DNA from: JALZKA01 sp963725035
Lineage (GTDB): Bacteria; Actinomycetota; Thermoleophilia; Solirubrobacterales; 70-9
Assembly: GCA_963725035.1 (NCBI GenBank)
Contig: CAVRWX010000018.1
Coordinates: 372,001-436,000, forward strand
Direction: 5' to 3'
DNA length: 64,000 nt
Positions 25,688-34,646 of the stretch are shown here, one piece after another. The translations under genes and the position numbers were made by a program. The notes beneath the pieces are model-generated. The model did not search any database and had not been told where the DNA came from. It worked only from the letters and a program-made list of their open reading frames with translations. The stretch's first letter is position 1. Each line of letters begins with the position of its first letter.

Positions 25688-27118
25688 TCAATCCGCGTAC
25701 GCGGTCGCGCGGCTCTCCCGGATCACGGTGATCTTCGTGCGGCCTGGATGGGTCGCCTCCTTCTCGATCGCTGTGGCGATCTCCTGCGAGATGACCGCTG
25801 CCGTGTCGTCGTCGACGATGCCCGGGTCGACCACGACGCGGATCTCGCGGCCGGCGCGCATCGCGAAGACACGCTCGACGCCGTGGTGGCGCGAGGCGAT
25901 CTCCTCAAGGTCGCGCATCCGCCCGACGTACTGCTCCAGCGAGTCGCCTCGCGCGCCCGGGCGGGCGCCCGAGACCGAATCGGCCGCCTGGACGATCACA
26001 GCCTCGACGGTCTTCACCTCCACCTCGTTGTGGTGGGCCTCCATCGCATGGGCGACGGCCTCTGACTCGCCGTGTCGCCGGGCCATCCGGCCGCCGATCA
26101 GGGCGTGCGGCCCTTCGACCTCGTGCGTGACCGCCTTGCCGATGTCGTGGAGGAACGCCGCGCGCCGCGCCGTCTCGGCCGACGCGCCCAGCTCCTCGGC
26201 CAGGATGCCGGCCAGGTTCGCGCACTCGATCAGGTGGTCGAGGACGTTCTGCCCGTATGAGGTGCGGAAGCGGAGCTGGCCGATCACCTTCGTGAGCTCG
26301 GGATCGAGGCCGTGGACGTGCGCCTCGAGCGCCGCGGTCTCCCCCTCCTCCATCACGCGCTCGTCCAGGTCGGCCTTGGCCTGCTCGAAGGTCTCCTCGA
26401 TCAGCGCCGGATGGATGCGCCCGTCCGCGATCAGGCGCTCGAGCGTGAGCCGGGCGGTCTCACGTCTGACTCCGTCGAAGCTCGAGAGGACGACGGCCGA
26501 AGGCGTCTCGTCGATGATCACGTCCACGCCCGTCAGCTTTTCGAGCGCACGGATATTCCTGCCCTCGCGGCCGATGATGCGCCCCTTCATCTCGTCCGAG
26601 GGGAGCTCGACCAGCCGGGTCGTTGCCTCGCTCGAGTGCTTGGCGGCAAGCCGGCCCGTCGCGACGGCCAGGATGTTGCGGGCGCGCCTGTCCCCCTCGC
26701 GCTTGGCCTCGTCCTCGATCTGGCGGATCTTGAGCGCGGCCTGGTGTTGTGCCTCCTGCTCAACGTCGGCCAGGAGCATCTGCTTTGCCTGCGCGGCGCT
26801 GAGGCCCGAGATGCGCTCGAGCTCACGCCGCTGGACGCGCTTGGCCTGCTTCAGCTCCTCGTTTTGCTGGACTAGGTTGCGCTCGCGGTCCTCCAGCGCC
26901 TGGTGGCGCCGGTCGAGATCTGCTTGGCGAAGTGCGATGGATTCCGTCTCGCGAAGTGCGAGCTCCTCCATGCGAGCGATCTCCGCCCGTCGAGCCTGGA
27001 GCTCATCGAGCGGGTTGGCGTCGCTCGGAGCCGTCGTGGGTGTCTCTGTTGCCCTTGGTGCGAGGCCCCCAGGTTCGTCCTCGCGGCGCCAGCCGAAGCG
27101 TTGCGCGCGTTGTGCCAT
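25688..27118 (-). CDS. rny: ribonuclease Y without an N-terminal membrane helix
   Basis: A 476-aa protein. Residues about 40-150 form a long charged coiled coil (ELQARRAEIARMEELALR, RRELERISGLSAAQAKQML). A KH domain follows with EMKGRIIGREGRNIRALEK. The HD phosphohydrolase domain carries RRAAFLHDIGKAVTHEVEG and IVQAADSVSGARPGARGD. RNase Y is the endonuclease that starts mRNA decay. Classic RNase Y begins with a membrane helix, but here the N terminus is hydrophilic (AQRAQRFGWRREDEPG). The start is supported by a strong GGAGG Shine-Dalgarno about 8 bases upstream of ATG 27118. Confidence 0.92.
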   Translation of the reverse strand: MAQRAQRFGWRREDEPGGLAPRATETPTTAPSDANPLDELQARRAEIARMEELALRETESIALRQADLDRRHQALEDRERNLVQQNEELKQAKRVQRRELERISGLSAAQAKQMLLADVEQEAQHQAALKIRQIEDEAKREGDRRARNILAVATGRLAAKHSSEATTRLVELPSDEMKGRIIGREGRNIRALEKLTGVDVIIDETPSAVVLSSFDGVRRETARLTLERLIADGRIHPALIEETFEQAKADLDERVMEEGETAALEAHVHGLDPELTKVIGQLRFRTSYGQNVLDHLIECANLAGILAEELGASAETARRAAFLHDIGKAVTHEVEGPHALIGGRMARRHGESEAVAHAMEAHHNEVEVKTVEAVIVQAADSVSGARPGARGDSLEQYVGRMRDLEEIASRHHGVERVFAMRAGREIRVVVDPGIVDDDTAAVISQEIATAIEKEATHPGRTKITVIRESRATAYAD

Positions 27119-27317
27119 TTCGGTTTCACCTCCACCCGCGCCGGCGAGAACCGGCGACGGGGGTGTCTGTAATCAGAATTCATGGTGCGGTTCAGTGGTT
27201 CGACTTCAAGATGCGGCCTATGAGACCGCTACTCGCTATCCACCGATGGTAAACCCGGACGCAACGGCGGTCTACTCCTGCTTCTCCCGCTGACTCTCAA
27301 CTTGCCTACCGAGCCGC

Positions 27318-28494
27318 CTAATACCCGGGCGGATGCCTGACCACGTATCCGGTCGAATCACGCGGTGCGGTCTGCCAGCGTGGCGGCGCGCCGGAAGTGT
27401 CGAACCTGAGTCCGGCCACCTGCATGTACGCGTGGCCGGTCTGCGCGTAGACGGTGATCCAGTTGCCGGGACCTGACGCGCCCCACGTCATCAGACCCGT
27501 CGAGTCGAGAGGCGAGTCGAGGAATCCGCCGCCGTGGAGAACGAAGCTCACGGAGCCGGAGCAGTCGTATCCGGCGGCCTCGAATGAGCCGTGGCCCCCT
27601 CCCCAGATGTACGGGGTGTTGGTGATCGCGTTGCCCGCGGCGATCGCTTCCTTTACGGCCGCAGGCGCGTTGGCCGGCGCGTTGGCCGTGCCGTCGGAGT
27701 TCAGCGTTGCCCTTGAGCCGCTCGGGGGCGCAACCGATTGCGAATCTCCCGTCGGTGTCGGCGTCGAGAGAACATCCACCAGGTGCTTCTCCTTGCCGAT
27801 CAGGTCGGCGAGGGCTTCGCGGCGCTCATCCCGGAGGGCAGCGAAGCTCGGCCTCGCGCTGCTCGGCCTCTGCGCGCGCGGAGGCCAGGCGCTGCCGGCG
27901 CTCTTCGATGGCATCGCGGGCGGCGTCGATCCTGGCGACGGTGTCCTCGGTCGAACCGACCTTTTCGGCCGTTGCCTCGCGGAGGCGCTCGACACGCTCG
28001 ACCGTGTTCGTCTGAAGGTCGTTGATCCGCCCAAGGTAATCCGCCCGCGTAGCGAGATCGTCCATCCCGCTCGCGTCGAGGAGCACCTGGACCTCGTCGA
28101 TCTCACCGTTGATGTAGATGGACACCAGGAGTTGCTTCAGGTCGGCCGTAGCGGCACGCAGACGCCGCTTCGTTTCGGCCAGTGCCGCGCGTTGCTCGGC
28201 TAAGAGTTCGCGTGCGGACGCCAGCTCAGCTTCCTTCTCGGAGAGCTCTGCGTTCACCTCAAGCTCGCGGGTGCGCAACTCGCCGGCCCTCGCAAGGGCC
28301 GCGTCGACGGCCGCGTTCTCATCGGCGAGCGCATCACGGAGGCGCTCTTGTTGCGCCCGCACCGTGTCGAGCTGAGTCTGAGCGCTGCTCTCCTGACCTT
28401 CCAAGAGAGCGAGTGGGACGATCGCCGCGCACACCGAGATGGCCGTGAGGAGACGGCGGCGGGACGGGTGTGGATGATTCTGGACGTGCAGCAT
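27318..28494 (-). CDS. NlpC/P60 peptidoglycan hydrolase with N-terminal coiled coil (one frameshift)
   Basis: The N terminus at 28494 has a Tat-like signal (SRRRLLTAISVCAAIVPLALL). A long coiled coil follows (RAQQERLRDALADENAAVD, AELSEKEAELASARELLAEQ, RDAIEERRQRLASARA). After a +1 shift near 27840 the chain continues ALRDERREALADLIGKEKH, then a flexible linker. The NlpC/P60 domain has the catalytic Cys in AAGYDCSGSVSFVL and the His in QTGHAYMQVAG. Such RipA/CwlO-like enzymes cleave stem peptides during cell separation. Combined length is about 391 aa. A 367-bp structured region lies upstream. Confidence 0.83.
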
Positions 28495-28861
28495 CGCGCC
28501 GACCGGATCTGGCGGCCGAAGCCACGTTAGGGCTCAATCGATGAGTCGGGCGAGCCTCGGGCACTCGCGCACGACCGATTGCGTAATCGAGGCAGTCCGG
28601 TAGTCGGCGTGTGGTAATCCGCTCCCGCTCAGCGAAACCTTCGGTACACACGCGCTCGCGATGCGATGAGCGCTCCTCGTCCGAAGCGCCCATTCCTCGC
28701 GTGTGTCAATTGACGACCGCTGAGCGGTCGTCAGATTCCACACGACGGCTGCTTCCGGCTGCGAGCGAGGTCTTTCCGTGCTGGACACGAATTTCACCTC
28801 GCTCGGCGAGTGAGGTGCTTTTCCATGCAAAGCGGGCCTCCGCCGTGGTTGGGTTCGGCGC
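28495..28861 (-). promoter_or_regulatory. non-coding leader region of the NlpC/P60 gene, possible c-di-AMP (ydaO-type) riboswitch
   Basis: 367 bp without a credible gene. Read on the minus strand it begins CGCCGAACCCAACCACGG then GGAGGCCCGC, and further on has GAGCGAGGTGAAATTC with a matching CACCTCACTCGC arm. This order (GCCGAA, GGCGGrGG, then a stem ending GGTGAAAT) resembles the 5' half of ydaO-type c-di-AMP riboswitches. In actinobacteria these are known to precede NlpC/P60 and Rpf cell-wall hydrolase genes. The conserved 3' segment (CAGCTAACC) is not recognisable, so this is only a candidate. A perfect hairpin lies at 28711-28733. Confidence 0.35.
28711..28733. repeat. perfect 11-bp inverted repeat
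   Basis: TGACGACCGCT and AGCGGTCGTCA separated by a single G. It could be a regulatory hairpin or operator in the leader of the NlpC/P60 gene. No T-tract follows, so it is not a typical intrinsic terminator. Confidence 0.75.
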
Positions 28862-29323
28862 TCAGGCTGCGCGGCGCTCGGCGAGCCGGACCGCCGCGTA
28901 GGCGACCTCCAACTCGTACCCGCGGCGCGCGAGGAAGGCGAGCGCCCTGCCCCGCCCCGAGTCGTCGTCGAGGTCGTCGTTTCGCCGATCGAGCAGGTCC
29001 GCTGCCCGCTCGGCGAGCTCGTCCGCGCTCTCGCCGCCCGCTGCCCCCTCGGCTATGGGCCTGGCGACGCCCTTCTCGATCAGCGCCTCGCGGATCCTGC
29101 CTGGGCCCCAGCCGAAGAGCTCGCGCTTGTCCTGCGAGAACAGCTCTGCGTAGCGCTCGTCGTCGAGTTGGCCCATCTCGATGAGGCGCTCGATCGCCTC
29201 CTCGGCCTCAGCGGGATCGGCCTCGCGCTTGGCCAGCCAGGCGCGGAGCTCCGCAACCGTGTGCTCCTTGCGCGAGAGCGCACGGAGAGCCAGCTCGAAA
29301 GCCGTCTTTTTTCGTCCGGCCAT
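28862..29323 (-). CDS. recX: regulatory protein RecX
   Basis: A 153-aa, highly charged helical protein with the three-helix repeats of RecX: ALRALSRKEHTVAELRAWL, AIERLIEMGQLDDERYAELF, GPGRIREALIEKGV and a last ALAFLARRGYELEVAYAAV. RecX binds RecA filaments and limits their extension. It starts 18 bp downstream of the recA stop on the same strand, the classic recA-recX operon. Confidence 0.9.
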   Translation of the reverse strand: MAGRKKTAFELALRALSRKEHTVAELRAWLAKREADPAEAEEAIERLIEMGQLDDERYAELFSQDKRELFGWGPGRIREALIEKGVARPIAEGAAGGESADELAERAADLLDRRNDDLDDDSGRGRALAFLARRGYELEVAYAAVRLAERRAA

Positions 29324-29341
29324 CGGCGCAGCCGTGGGTGG

Positions 29342-30478
29342 CTACGCCGCCTTGCGCTCGGGCTCGGCGTCTTCCTCGGCGATCGCGGCCGGAGCCTCTT
29401 CCTCGGCCTTGGGCACGTCGGGCACCGCCGCGATCGGGCGCGGCTTGCGCTCGAGGCCCAGGAGCTCGAAGATCTTCGTCTCGATCTCCTGCGCCAGCTC
29501 GGGGTTCTCGGCCAGATAGCCCTTGGTGTTGTTCCGCCCCTGGCCGAGCCTGAGCTCGCCGTAGGAGAAGAACGAGCCGGACTTCTGGATCAGGTCGTGC
29601 TCGAGCGCGAGGTCGAGGAGGCAGCCCTCGTGCGAGATGCCCACCCCGTACTCGATGTCGAACTCGGCCTGGCGGAACGGCGGCGCGACCTTGTTCTTCA
29701 CGACCTTGATGCGGACCCGGTTGCCGACCGCCTCGGTGCCCTCCTTGAGGGTCTCGATGCGGCGGATGTCGAGTCGCTGCGACGAGTAGAACTTGAGCGC
29801 ACGGCCACCCGGCTGGGTCTCGGGCGAGCCGAAGGTGACGCCGATCTTCTCGCGGATCTGGTTCGTGAACAGGCAGACGGTGTTGGCGCGGTTGAGGTTG
29901 CCGGCGAGCTTTCGCATCGCCTGGGACATCATTCGCGCCTGGAGGCCGACCGACTGGTCGCCCATCTGACCCTCGAGCTCGACGCGCGGCGTCAGCGCCG
30001 CGACCGAGTCGACGGCGATCACGTCGACCGCGCCCGAGCGCACCAGGACATCGACGATCTCGAGCGCCTGCTCGCCGTAGTCGGGCTGGGAGATCAGGAG
30101 CTCGTCCGTGTTGAGGCCGATGCGGCGGGCGTAGACAGGGTCGAGGGCGTGCTCCGCGTCGATGAACGCGCACACGCCGCCACGGGCCTGGGCCTCGGCC
30201 ATGATGTGGTAGACGAGCGTCGTCTTACCCGACGACTCCGGGCCGAAGATCTCGATCACGCGGCCGCGCGGGACGCCGCCGACGCCGAGCGCCAGGTCGA
30301 GCGAGAGCGCGCCGGTGGGGATCGCCTCGACCGAGAGGGCGTTGTCGTCGCTCAAAGTCATGAGCGAGCCGGCGCCGAACTCCTTTTCGATGTGGATCTT
30401 GGCGGCGTCGAGCGCGGCCGTGCGGGCCTTCGCTTCCTTCTCCGCCGCCTTTTGGTCTGCCTTCGTTTGTTCAGCCAT
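29342..30478 (-). CDS. recA: recombinase RecA
   Basis: A 378-aa protein. It has IPTGALSLDLALGVGGVPRG, Walker A GPESSGKTTLVYH, Walker B VIAVDSVAALTPR, the MAW-loop segment TVCLFTNQIREKIG and FYSSQRLDIRRIETL. The C-terminal domain ends in an acidic tail (PKAEEEAPAAIAEEDAEPE). It catalyses strand exchange and drives LexA self-cleavage. It follows thpR by 29 bp and precedes recX. I found no clear LexA box in the short gap upstream, so any SOS promoter is probably further upstream. Confidence 0.98.
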   Translation of the reverse strand: MAEQTKADQKAAEKEAKARTAALDAAKIHIEKEFGAGSLMTLSDDNALSVEAIPTGALSLDLALGVGGVPRGRVIEIFGPESSGKTTLVYHIMAEAQARGGVCAFIDAEHALDPVYARRIGLNTDELLISQPDYGEQALEIVDVLVRSGAVDVIAVDSVAALTPRVELEGQMGDQSVGLQARMMSQAMRKLAGNLNRANTVCLFTNQIREKIGVTFGSPETQPGGRALKFYSSQRLDIRRIETLKEGTEAVGNRVRIKVVKNKVAPPFRQAEFDIEYGVGISHEGCLLDLALEHDLIQKSGSFFSYGELRLGQGRNNTKGYLAENPELAQEIETKIFELLGLERKPRPIAAVPDVPKAEEEAPAAIAEEDAEPERKAA

Positions 30479-30507
30479 TTCCTCTTCTCATTTCTTCCCC
30501 GCCCGGG

Positions 30508-31110
30508 CTATTTCGCCGAGGGCGGCAAGTTCAAGTTGGTCAGGGACACGTACTTCGCGCCGTCCGACCGAATCTCAGAACGGTAAAGGGAGATCCGGAC
30601 GGCATCGAAGGGCTCCGTGAGCGCCTCGGGCAGGTCCCGGGGAGGCCTCTGGACGCGACGCGGGCGGCGCTTTCCGCGCTCGTTTCTGGTGCGCGCGACG
30701 GTCAGGTGCGCCCAGAACGGGCGCTTCTCGGGCTCGTAGAGACCTGCGCGAACCAGAGCGCCCTCCAGGCGCGCCTGGAGGCCTGCTGCGGCAGGCGCGT
30801 CCGCCTCGAGGGCCCACACGCTCGGACGGCGTGCCGGCTTCCCTGCGGGCGCGCCAGCGAGTTGAACGCGCACCGGCTCGGCGGGCATCTCGAGAACGGC
30901 ACTTGCCGCTTCCTCGACTCGCGCCGCTTCCGTCCGCCCGAGAAAGCAGAGCGTCATGTGGAGGTTCTCCGGAGCGACCGGCCGCAGCGCCGGATCGTTC
31001 AGTTCGCGAGCACCCCAGGCCGCGATGCCGTCTCTGACGTGATCGGGGATGTCGAGCGCGGTGAAGAGGCGCAGCGTTTCTGGTTTCGCCCGGTCTGCCA
31101 TCGCCCGCAA
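30508..31110 (-). CDS. thpR: RNA 2',3'-cyclic phosphodiesterase (ThpR, 2H family)
   Basis: A 200-aa protein (ATG 31110; ATG 31101, MADRAKPETLRLFTALD, is also possible). Two HxTx motifs define the 2H fold: NLHMTLCFLGR near residue 50 and FWAHLTVARTRN near residue 134. The family hydrolyses 2',3'-cyclic phosphates of RNA ends or ligates them. It sits just upstream of recA, an arrangement also seen near cinA in other bacteria. Confidence 0.88.
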   Translation of the reverse strand: MRAMADRAKPETLRLFTALDIPDHVRDGIAAWGARELNDPALRPVAPENLHMTLCFLGRTEAARVEEAASAVLEMPAEPVRVQLAGAPAGKPARRPSVWALEADAPAAAGLQARLEGALVRAGLYEPEKRPFWAHLTVARTRNERGKRRPRRVQRPPRDLPEALTEPFDAVRISLYRSEIRSDGAKYVSLTNLNLPPSAK

Positions 31111-31171
31111 ACGCTAAAGGGCCGAACCGCGCGACTCCCGCGCGCTCTGCGCCAACTTCGAAACGATTTGC

Positions 31172-32266
31172 CTACTGAACCTCGCGCAGGAAGCCCACGA
31201 GGTCGCGCGCCAACAGCTCAGGCTCCTCCCAGGCGGCGAAGTGGCCGCCGCGATCGTGCTCGGTCCACTGGCGCAGGTCGCCGAGCGTGCGCTCGGCCCA
31301 TTCGCGCGGTGGGTGGAGGATCTCCTGTGGGAAGTCCGCGACTGCGGCCGGAACTTCGATCCTCTCCCCCGCGTCGAGCTTCCAGCGGTCGCGCGCCTCG
31401 GCCGCGTAGAGGCGGATCGAGCTCGAGATCGTGCCCGTGGCCCAGTAGATCGTGAGGAAGTCGCAGAGCTGGTCGAGCGTGAAGCGTGTCTCGACATCGC
31501 CGCCGCAGTCGGACCAGTCGCGGTACTTGGACACGAGCCAGGCCGCGAGGCCGGCGGGCGAGTCGTTGAGGGCCGGCGCGAGCGTGTCGGGCACGCCGCC
31601 CTGCGTGAGCATGTAGTGGGCACCCCGCGTCCGCCACTTGGCGGCACTTGCGAGCCACGCCTGCTCGGCGTCCGTCAGGTCCGCGAGGTCCGCCGGGAAC
31701 GGCAGCACTGACGGCGAGTTGATGTGGAGAGCCGAGACACGCTCGGGCGAGTCGTACGCCATCCGCGCTGCGATGACCGTTCCCCAATCGCCGCCCTGGA
31801 CGGCGTAGCGCTCGATGCCGAGGCCGTCCTCGACGAGCGCCCGAAGGCGCGCGGCCACGCCCGAGCCGTTGAGTGGCTCATCAGGCGCGTCCGAGAACCC
31901 GTAGCCGGGAAGCGACGGAACGATCACCTCGTGACCCGCCTCGACGAGGAGCGGGATCAGGCGCTCGAACTCAAGCACCGCACCCGGCCAGCCGTGGACG
32001 AGCACGATCGGCTGGCCCTCGCCCCCACGGATGAAGTGAATGCCTTCCCAGGTCGCGTTCTCGAACTCGTTGAGGCGACTCTCTGTCGCCCGCCAGTCGT
32101 AGTCGGAAGCCCAGTGCTCGCACAGGCGCCGCAGGAAGCCCTGATCCATCCCGTACTCCCAGCCGACGTCGGCTGCCGTTGGCCAGCGTGTCCTCTCCAG
32201 GCGCTCGCGGAGGTCGTCGAGGATCGCCTCGTCGATTGCGATCTCGTAGGCGGACGGCTTCGCCAA
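31172..32266 (-). CDS. epoxide hydrolase family protein
   Basis: A 364-aa alpha/beta hydrolase with the epoxide-hydrolase N-terminal domain (AILDDLRERLERTRWPTAAD). It has the oxyanion motif VLVHGWPGAVLEF, the nucleophile Asp in QGGDWGTVIAARMA, LPGYGFSDAP, and the late His in DRGGHFAAWEEPELLARDL. Tyr residues that polarise the epoxide are present in the cap. It should open epoxides to diols through an aspartyl ester. It starts 4 bp after the cinA stop, an unusual insertion between cinA and thpR. Confidence 0.88.
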   Translation of the reverse strand: MAKPSAYEIAIDEAILDDLRERLERTRWPTAADVGWEYGMDQGFLRRLCEHWASDYDWRATESRLNEFENATWEGIHFIRGGEGQPIVLVHGWPGAVLEFERLIPLLVEAGHEVIVPSLPGYGFSDAPDEPLNGSGVAARLRALVEDGLGIERYAVQGGDWGTVIAARMAYDSPERVSALHINSPSVLPFPADLADLTDAEQAWLASAAKWRTRGAHYMLTQGGVPDTLAPALNDSPAGLAAWLVSKYRDWSDCGGDVETRFTLDQLCDFLTIYWATGTISSSIRLYAAEARDRWKLDAGERIEVPAAVADFPQEILHPPREWAERTLGDLRQWTEHDRGGHFAAWEEPELLARDLVGFLREVQ

Positions 32267-32270
32267 GGTG

Positions 32271-33579
32271 CTAGAGCGGGAAGTCCTCGCCCAGGAGGAG
32301 TCGCCGGGTCAGGTGCATCGCGAGAAGCGCCGAGCGCTCGCGCACGTCGGCGCGGTTGCCAGGCATGACGGGGTCGCGGGCGATCATCCGCCCGTCGGCG
32401 GCCTTGACGCACACGCAGACGTAGCCGACCGGCTTCTCCTCGGTGCCGCCCGAGGGCCCGGCGATGCCCGTGATGCCGACACCGATGTCCGCGTCGTACT
32501 CCGCGAGCGCGCCGTCTGCCATCGCCTCCGCAACCTCCGGCGAGACGGCCCCGTGCTCGGCGATCAGATCCGCCGGAACCCCGAGCACCTGCGTCTTCGA
32601 CTCGTTCGAGTAGGTCACGGCGCCGCCCATGACGTAGGCGGAAGCGCCGTCGAGCTCGGTCAGGCGCGCCGCCAGGAGGCCTCCGGTGCACGACTCGGCC
32701 GTCGCGATCCGATGGCCCTTGAAGGAGCGTCGCGAGCTGGGAGTCGATGGTCTCGCCGTCCCGGCTGAAGAGGAATCTGCCGTGGCGCTCGTCGATGCCG
32801 GCGATGAGCGCCGCCAGCGTGTCCTCGGCACCAGGGCGGTGGCGCACCTCGATCTCGAGCTCGCCCTTGCGAAGGCAGGTGGTGATCTCGAGCTCGCCGA
32901 TGGCGACGCCCCCGTCCTCGATCTCACGCAGGCTCTTGGCGATCTCGGACTCGGGGATGCCGAAGAGGCGAAGCATCACGCCCGCATAGGGCTCAGCCCG
33001 GTCCAACACCTCCCGGACGAGGTCCGTCTCGACCGCGATCGGCCACATCGCGTGAAGCTCGCGCGGCGGTCCCGGCATGACGATCACGACGGGGCCATCG
33101 TCGACGGGCACGACCAGCCCTGGCGCCGTTCCGGCGGGATCGATCAGCGTCGAGCCCTCGGGCACCACGGCCTGCTTTCGGTTCGCCTCGCGGAGCGCCT
33201 CGGGGTCGAAGTTGAGGCGGCGAGCGAAGCTCGCGAGGATCTTGGCGATCTTCTCCTCCATGCCCTCGTCGAGCACCATCTCGCGCCCGGCGAAGGTGCC
33301 CACGACCTGCGCGGTGAGGTCGTCCGCGGTCGGACCGAGACCGCCGCTGGTGACGATCAGGTCCATGCCGTCGTCGCCCAGGAACCGGAGTGCCTGCTCG
33401 AGGTCTGACGGCCGGTCGCCGACCACGACGATGTGGGAGACCTCCACCCCGCGCCCGGCAAGTTCCTGGGATATCCACGGCCCGTTCTTGTCCTGGATCG
33501 TGCCGGTGATGACCTCCGTGCCGGTGACGACGATGCCGGCACGCACTGGTTCGGTCGTCGGTTCGCTCACGGCGCCCAC
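32271..33579 (-). CDS. cinA: CinA family protein (nicotinamide-nucleotide amidase), one frameshift
   Basis: The N-terminal MoaB/MogA-like domain begins AGIVVTGTEVITGTIQDKNG and has LIVTSGGLGPTADDLTAQVV and VIVMPGPPRELHAMW. The C-terminal PncC domain begins HRIATAESCTGGLLAARL and has GGAVTYSNESKTQVLGV, GVGITGIAGPSGGTEEKPVG. PncC recycles nicotinamide mononucleotide, and CinA often precedes recA. The two halves are in different frames; a +1 shift near 32710 (an extra G in CAAGGGCC) joins them at Q-G-HRIATAES. Combined about 435 aa. Start GTG near 33570 or the codon at 33579. Confidence 0.88.
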
Positions 33580-33627
33580 TCTACGGATGGGCCGCGAAGC
33601 GCTGGATCTGGTAAAGCGCTCTTCGCC

Positions 33628-34612
33628 TCAGGGCGCGATATCGAGACCCAGCGGGTTGTCGAAGCCGGATCCGTTCAAGAGGGTCAGGTCCCCGTTCTCC
33701 AGGTTGACCTCGTAGAGCGAAGCGGGAAACACCCTGGTGACGTATGCCGTCTCCTTGTTCGCCACCACAAGACCAGCGGGCACGACACCGCTGCTCTTGA
33801 AGATCGTCTTTGCTTTCCCGGTGTCGAGGTCGACTCGGAACATCGCGCCGGTGTAGTTGAACGCTCCGCTGTCGATCACCACGGCGCTGTGCTTGCTCTC
33901 GGAATCGACGTCCCCGAGGTCCTCGATGTCGGGGAAGTCGTGCTTGCCTGCGATCACCTTCTGCTTCCCCGAGTCCAGGTCTACCTGGATCAGGCCGCCA
34001 CTGAGTCTGAGGTTGCTCTTGCTGCTGCCGGCGTCGGCGACGAGCGCTTTTGACAAGCCGGTGTCGATGCCAAGCGGGTCGCCGATGTTCTTCCCGCCGC
34101 TGAGGAGCGACTGCTTGCCGGTCGTGAGGTTCACTTTGACCACCCGCGAGGGCTTGCCGCCGTAGTCCGTCACGTAAGCGTTGTTGCCCTTGCGGTCGAT
34201 GGCGATCGGGTCAGAGAAGCGTTGTTCTCCACCGGCGGCGTCCGAGATGGCGTTGTTGGAGACAACGGTCTGCGCGCCGGTGACCTGGTCGATGCGGATC
34301 ACGCCACCTTTGCCGCCAAACGCATCACGGTCAACGACGAGGATGTTCCCATCACCGTCAAACGCGATGCCGGCGGGGAACATCAAGATTGCCGTCGGTT
34401 GCAACAGGGACGTTGGCCCCAGTCTCGGGATCGACAGCTTCGACCTGCTGGTCCGAGGAATCGGCGACGATGATGTCGCCCGACGCCCAGACTACGGGCG
34501 CTCCCTGGCTCGTGCTGGGCCCTGCGATCACCCCGATTCCGAGGGCGAACGCCAGTCCCGCGATCAGCCTCGTCTTTCCCATCCGTGACGTCCCTGCCAT
34601 CATCCCCTCCAT
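33628..34612 (-). CDS. exported NHL/SMP-30-like beta-propeller protein (one frameshift)
   Basis: The N-terminal part (34612 or ATG 34582) has a signal peptide (KTRLIAGLAFALGIGVIAG), then GDIIVADSSDQQVEAVDPET. After a +1 shift near 34375 it continues MFPAGIAFDGDGNILVVDRD. Repeated units such as DPIAIDRKGNNAYVTDYGG, DPLGIDTGLSKALVADAG and SLYEVNLENGDLTLLNG form the blades of a beta-propeller. Such proteins bind sugars, lactones or surface ligands; no catalytic site is evident. About 327 aa. The function is unknown. Confidence 0.78.
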
Positions 34613-34646
34613 TGCTTTCGACCCCAGCTGAGCTTGGAGTATAACC

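Noticed and set aside
25728..27293. 521-codon open frame opposite rny
   Set aside because: Antisense shadow rich in Ser/Arg.
29168..30586. 472-codon open frame opposite recA
   Set aside because: Antisense shadow of RecA/RecX.
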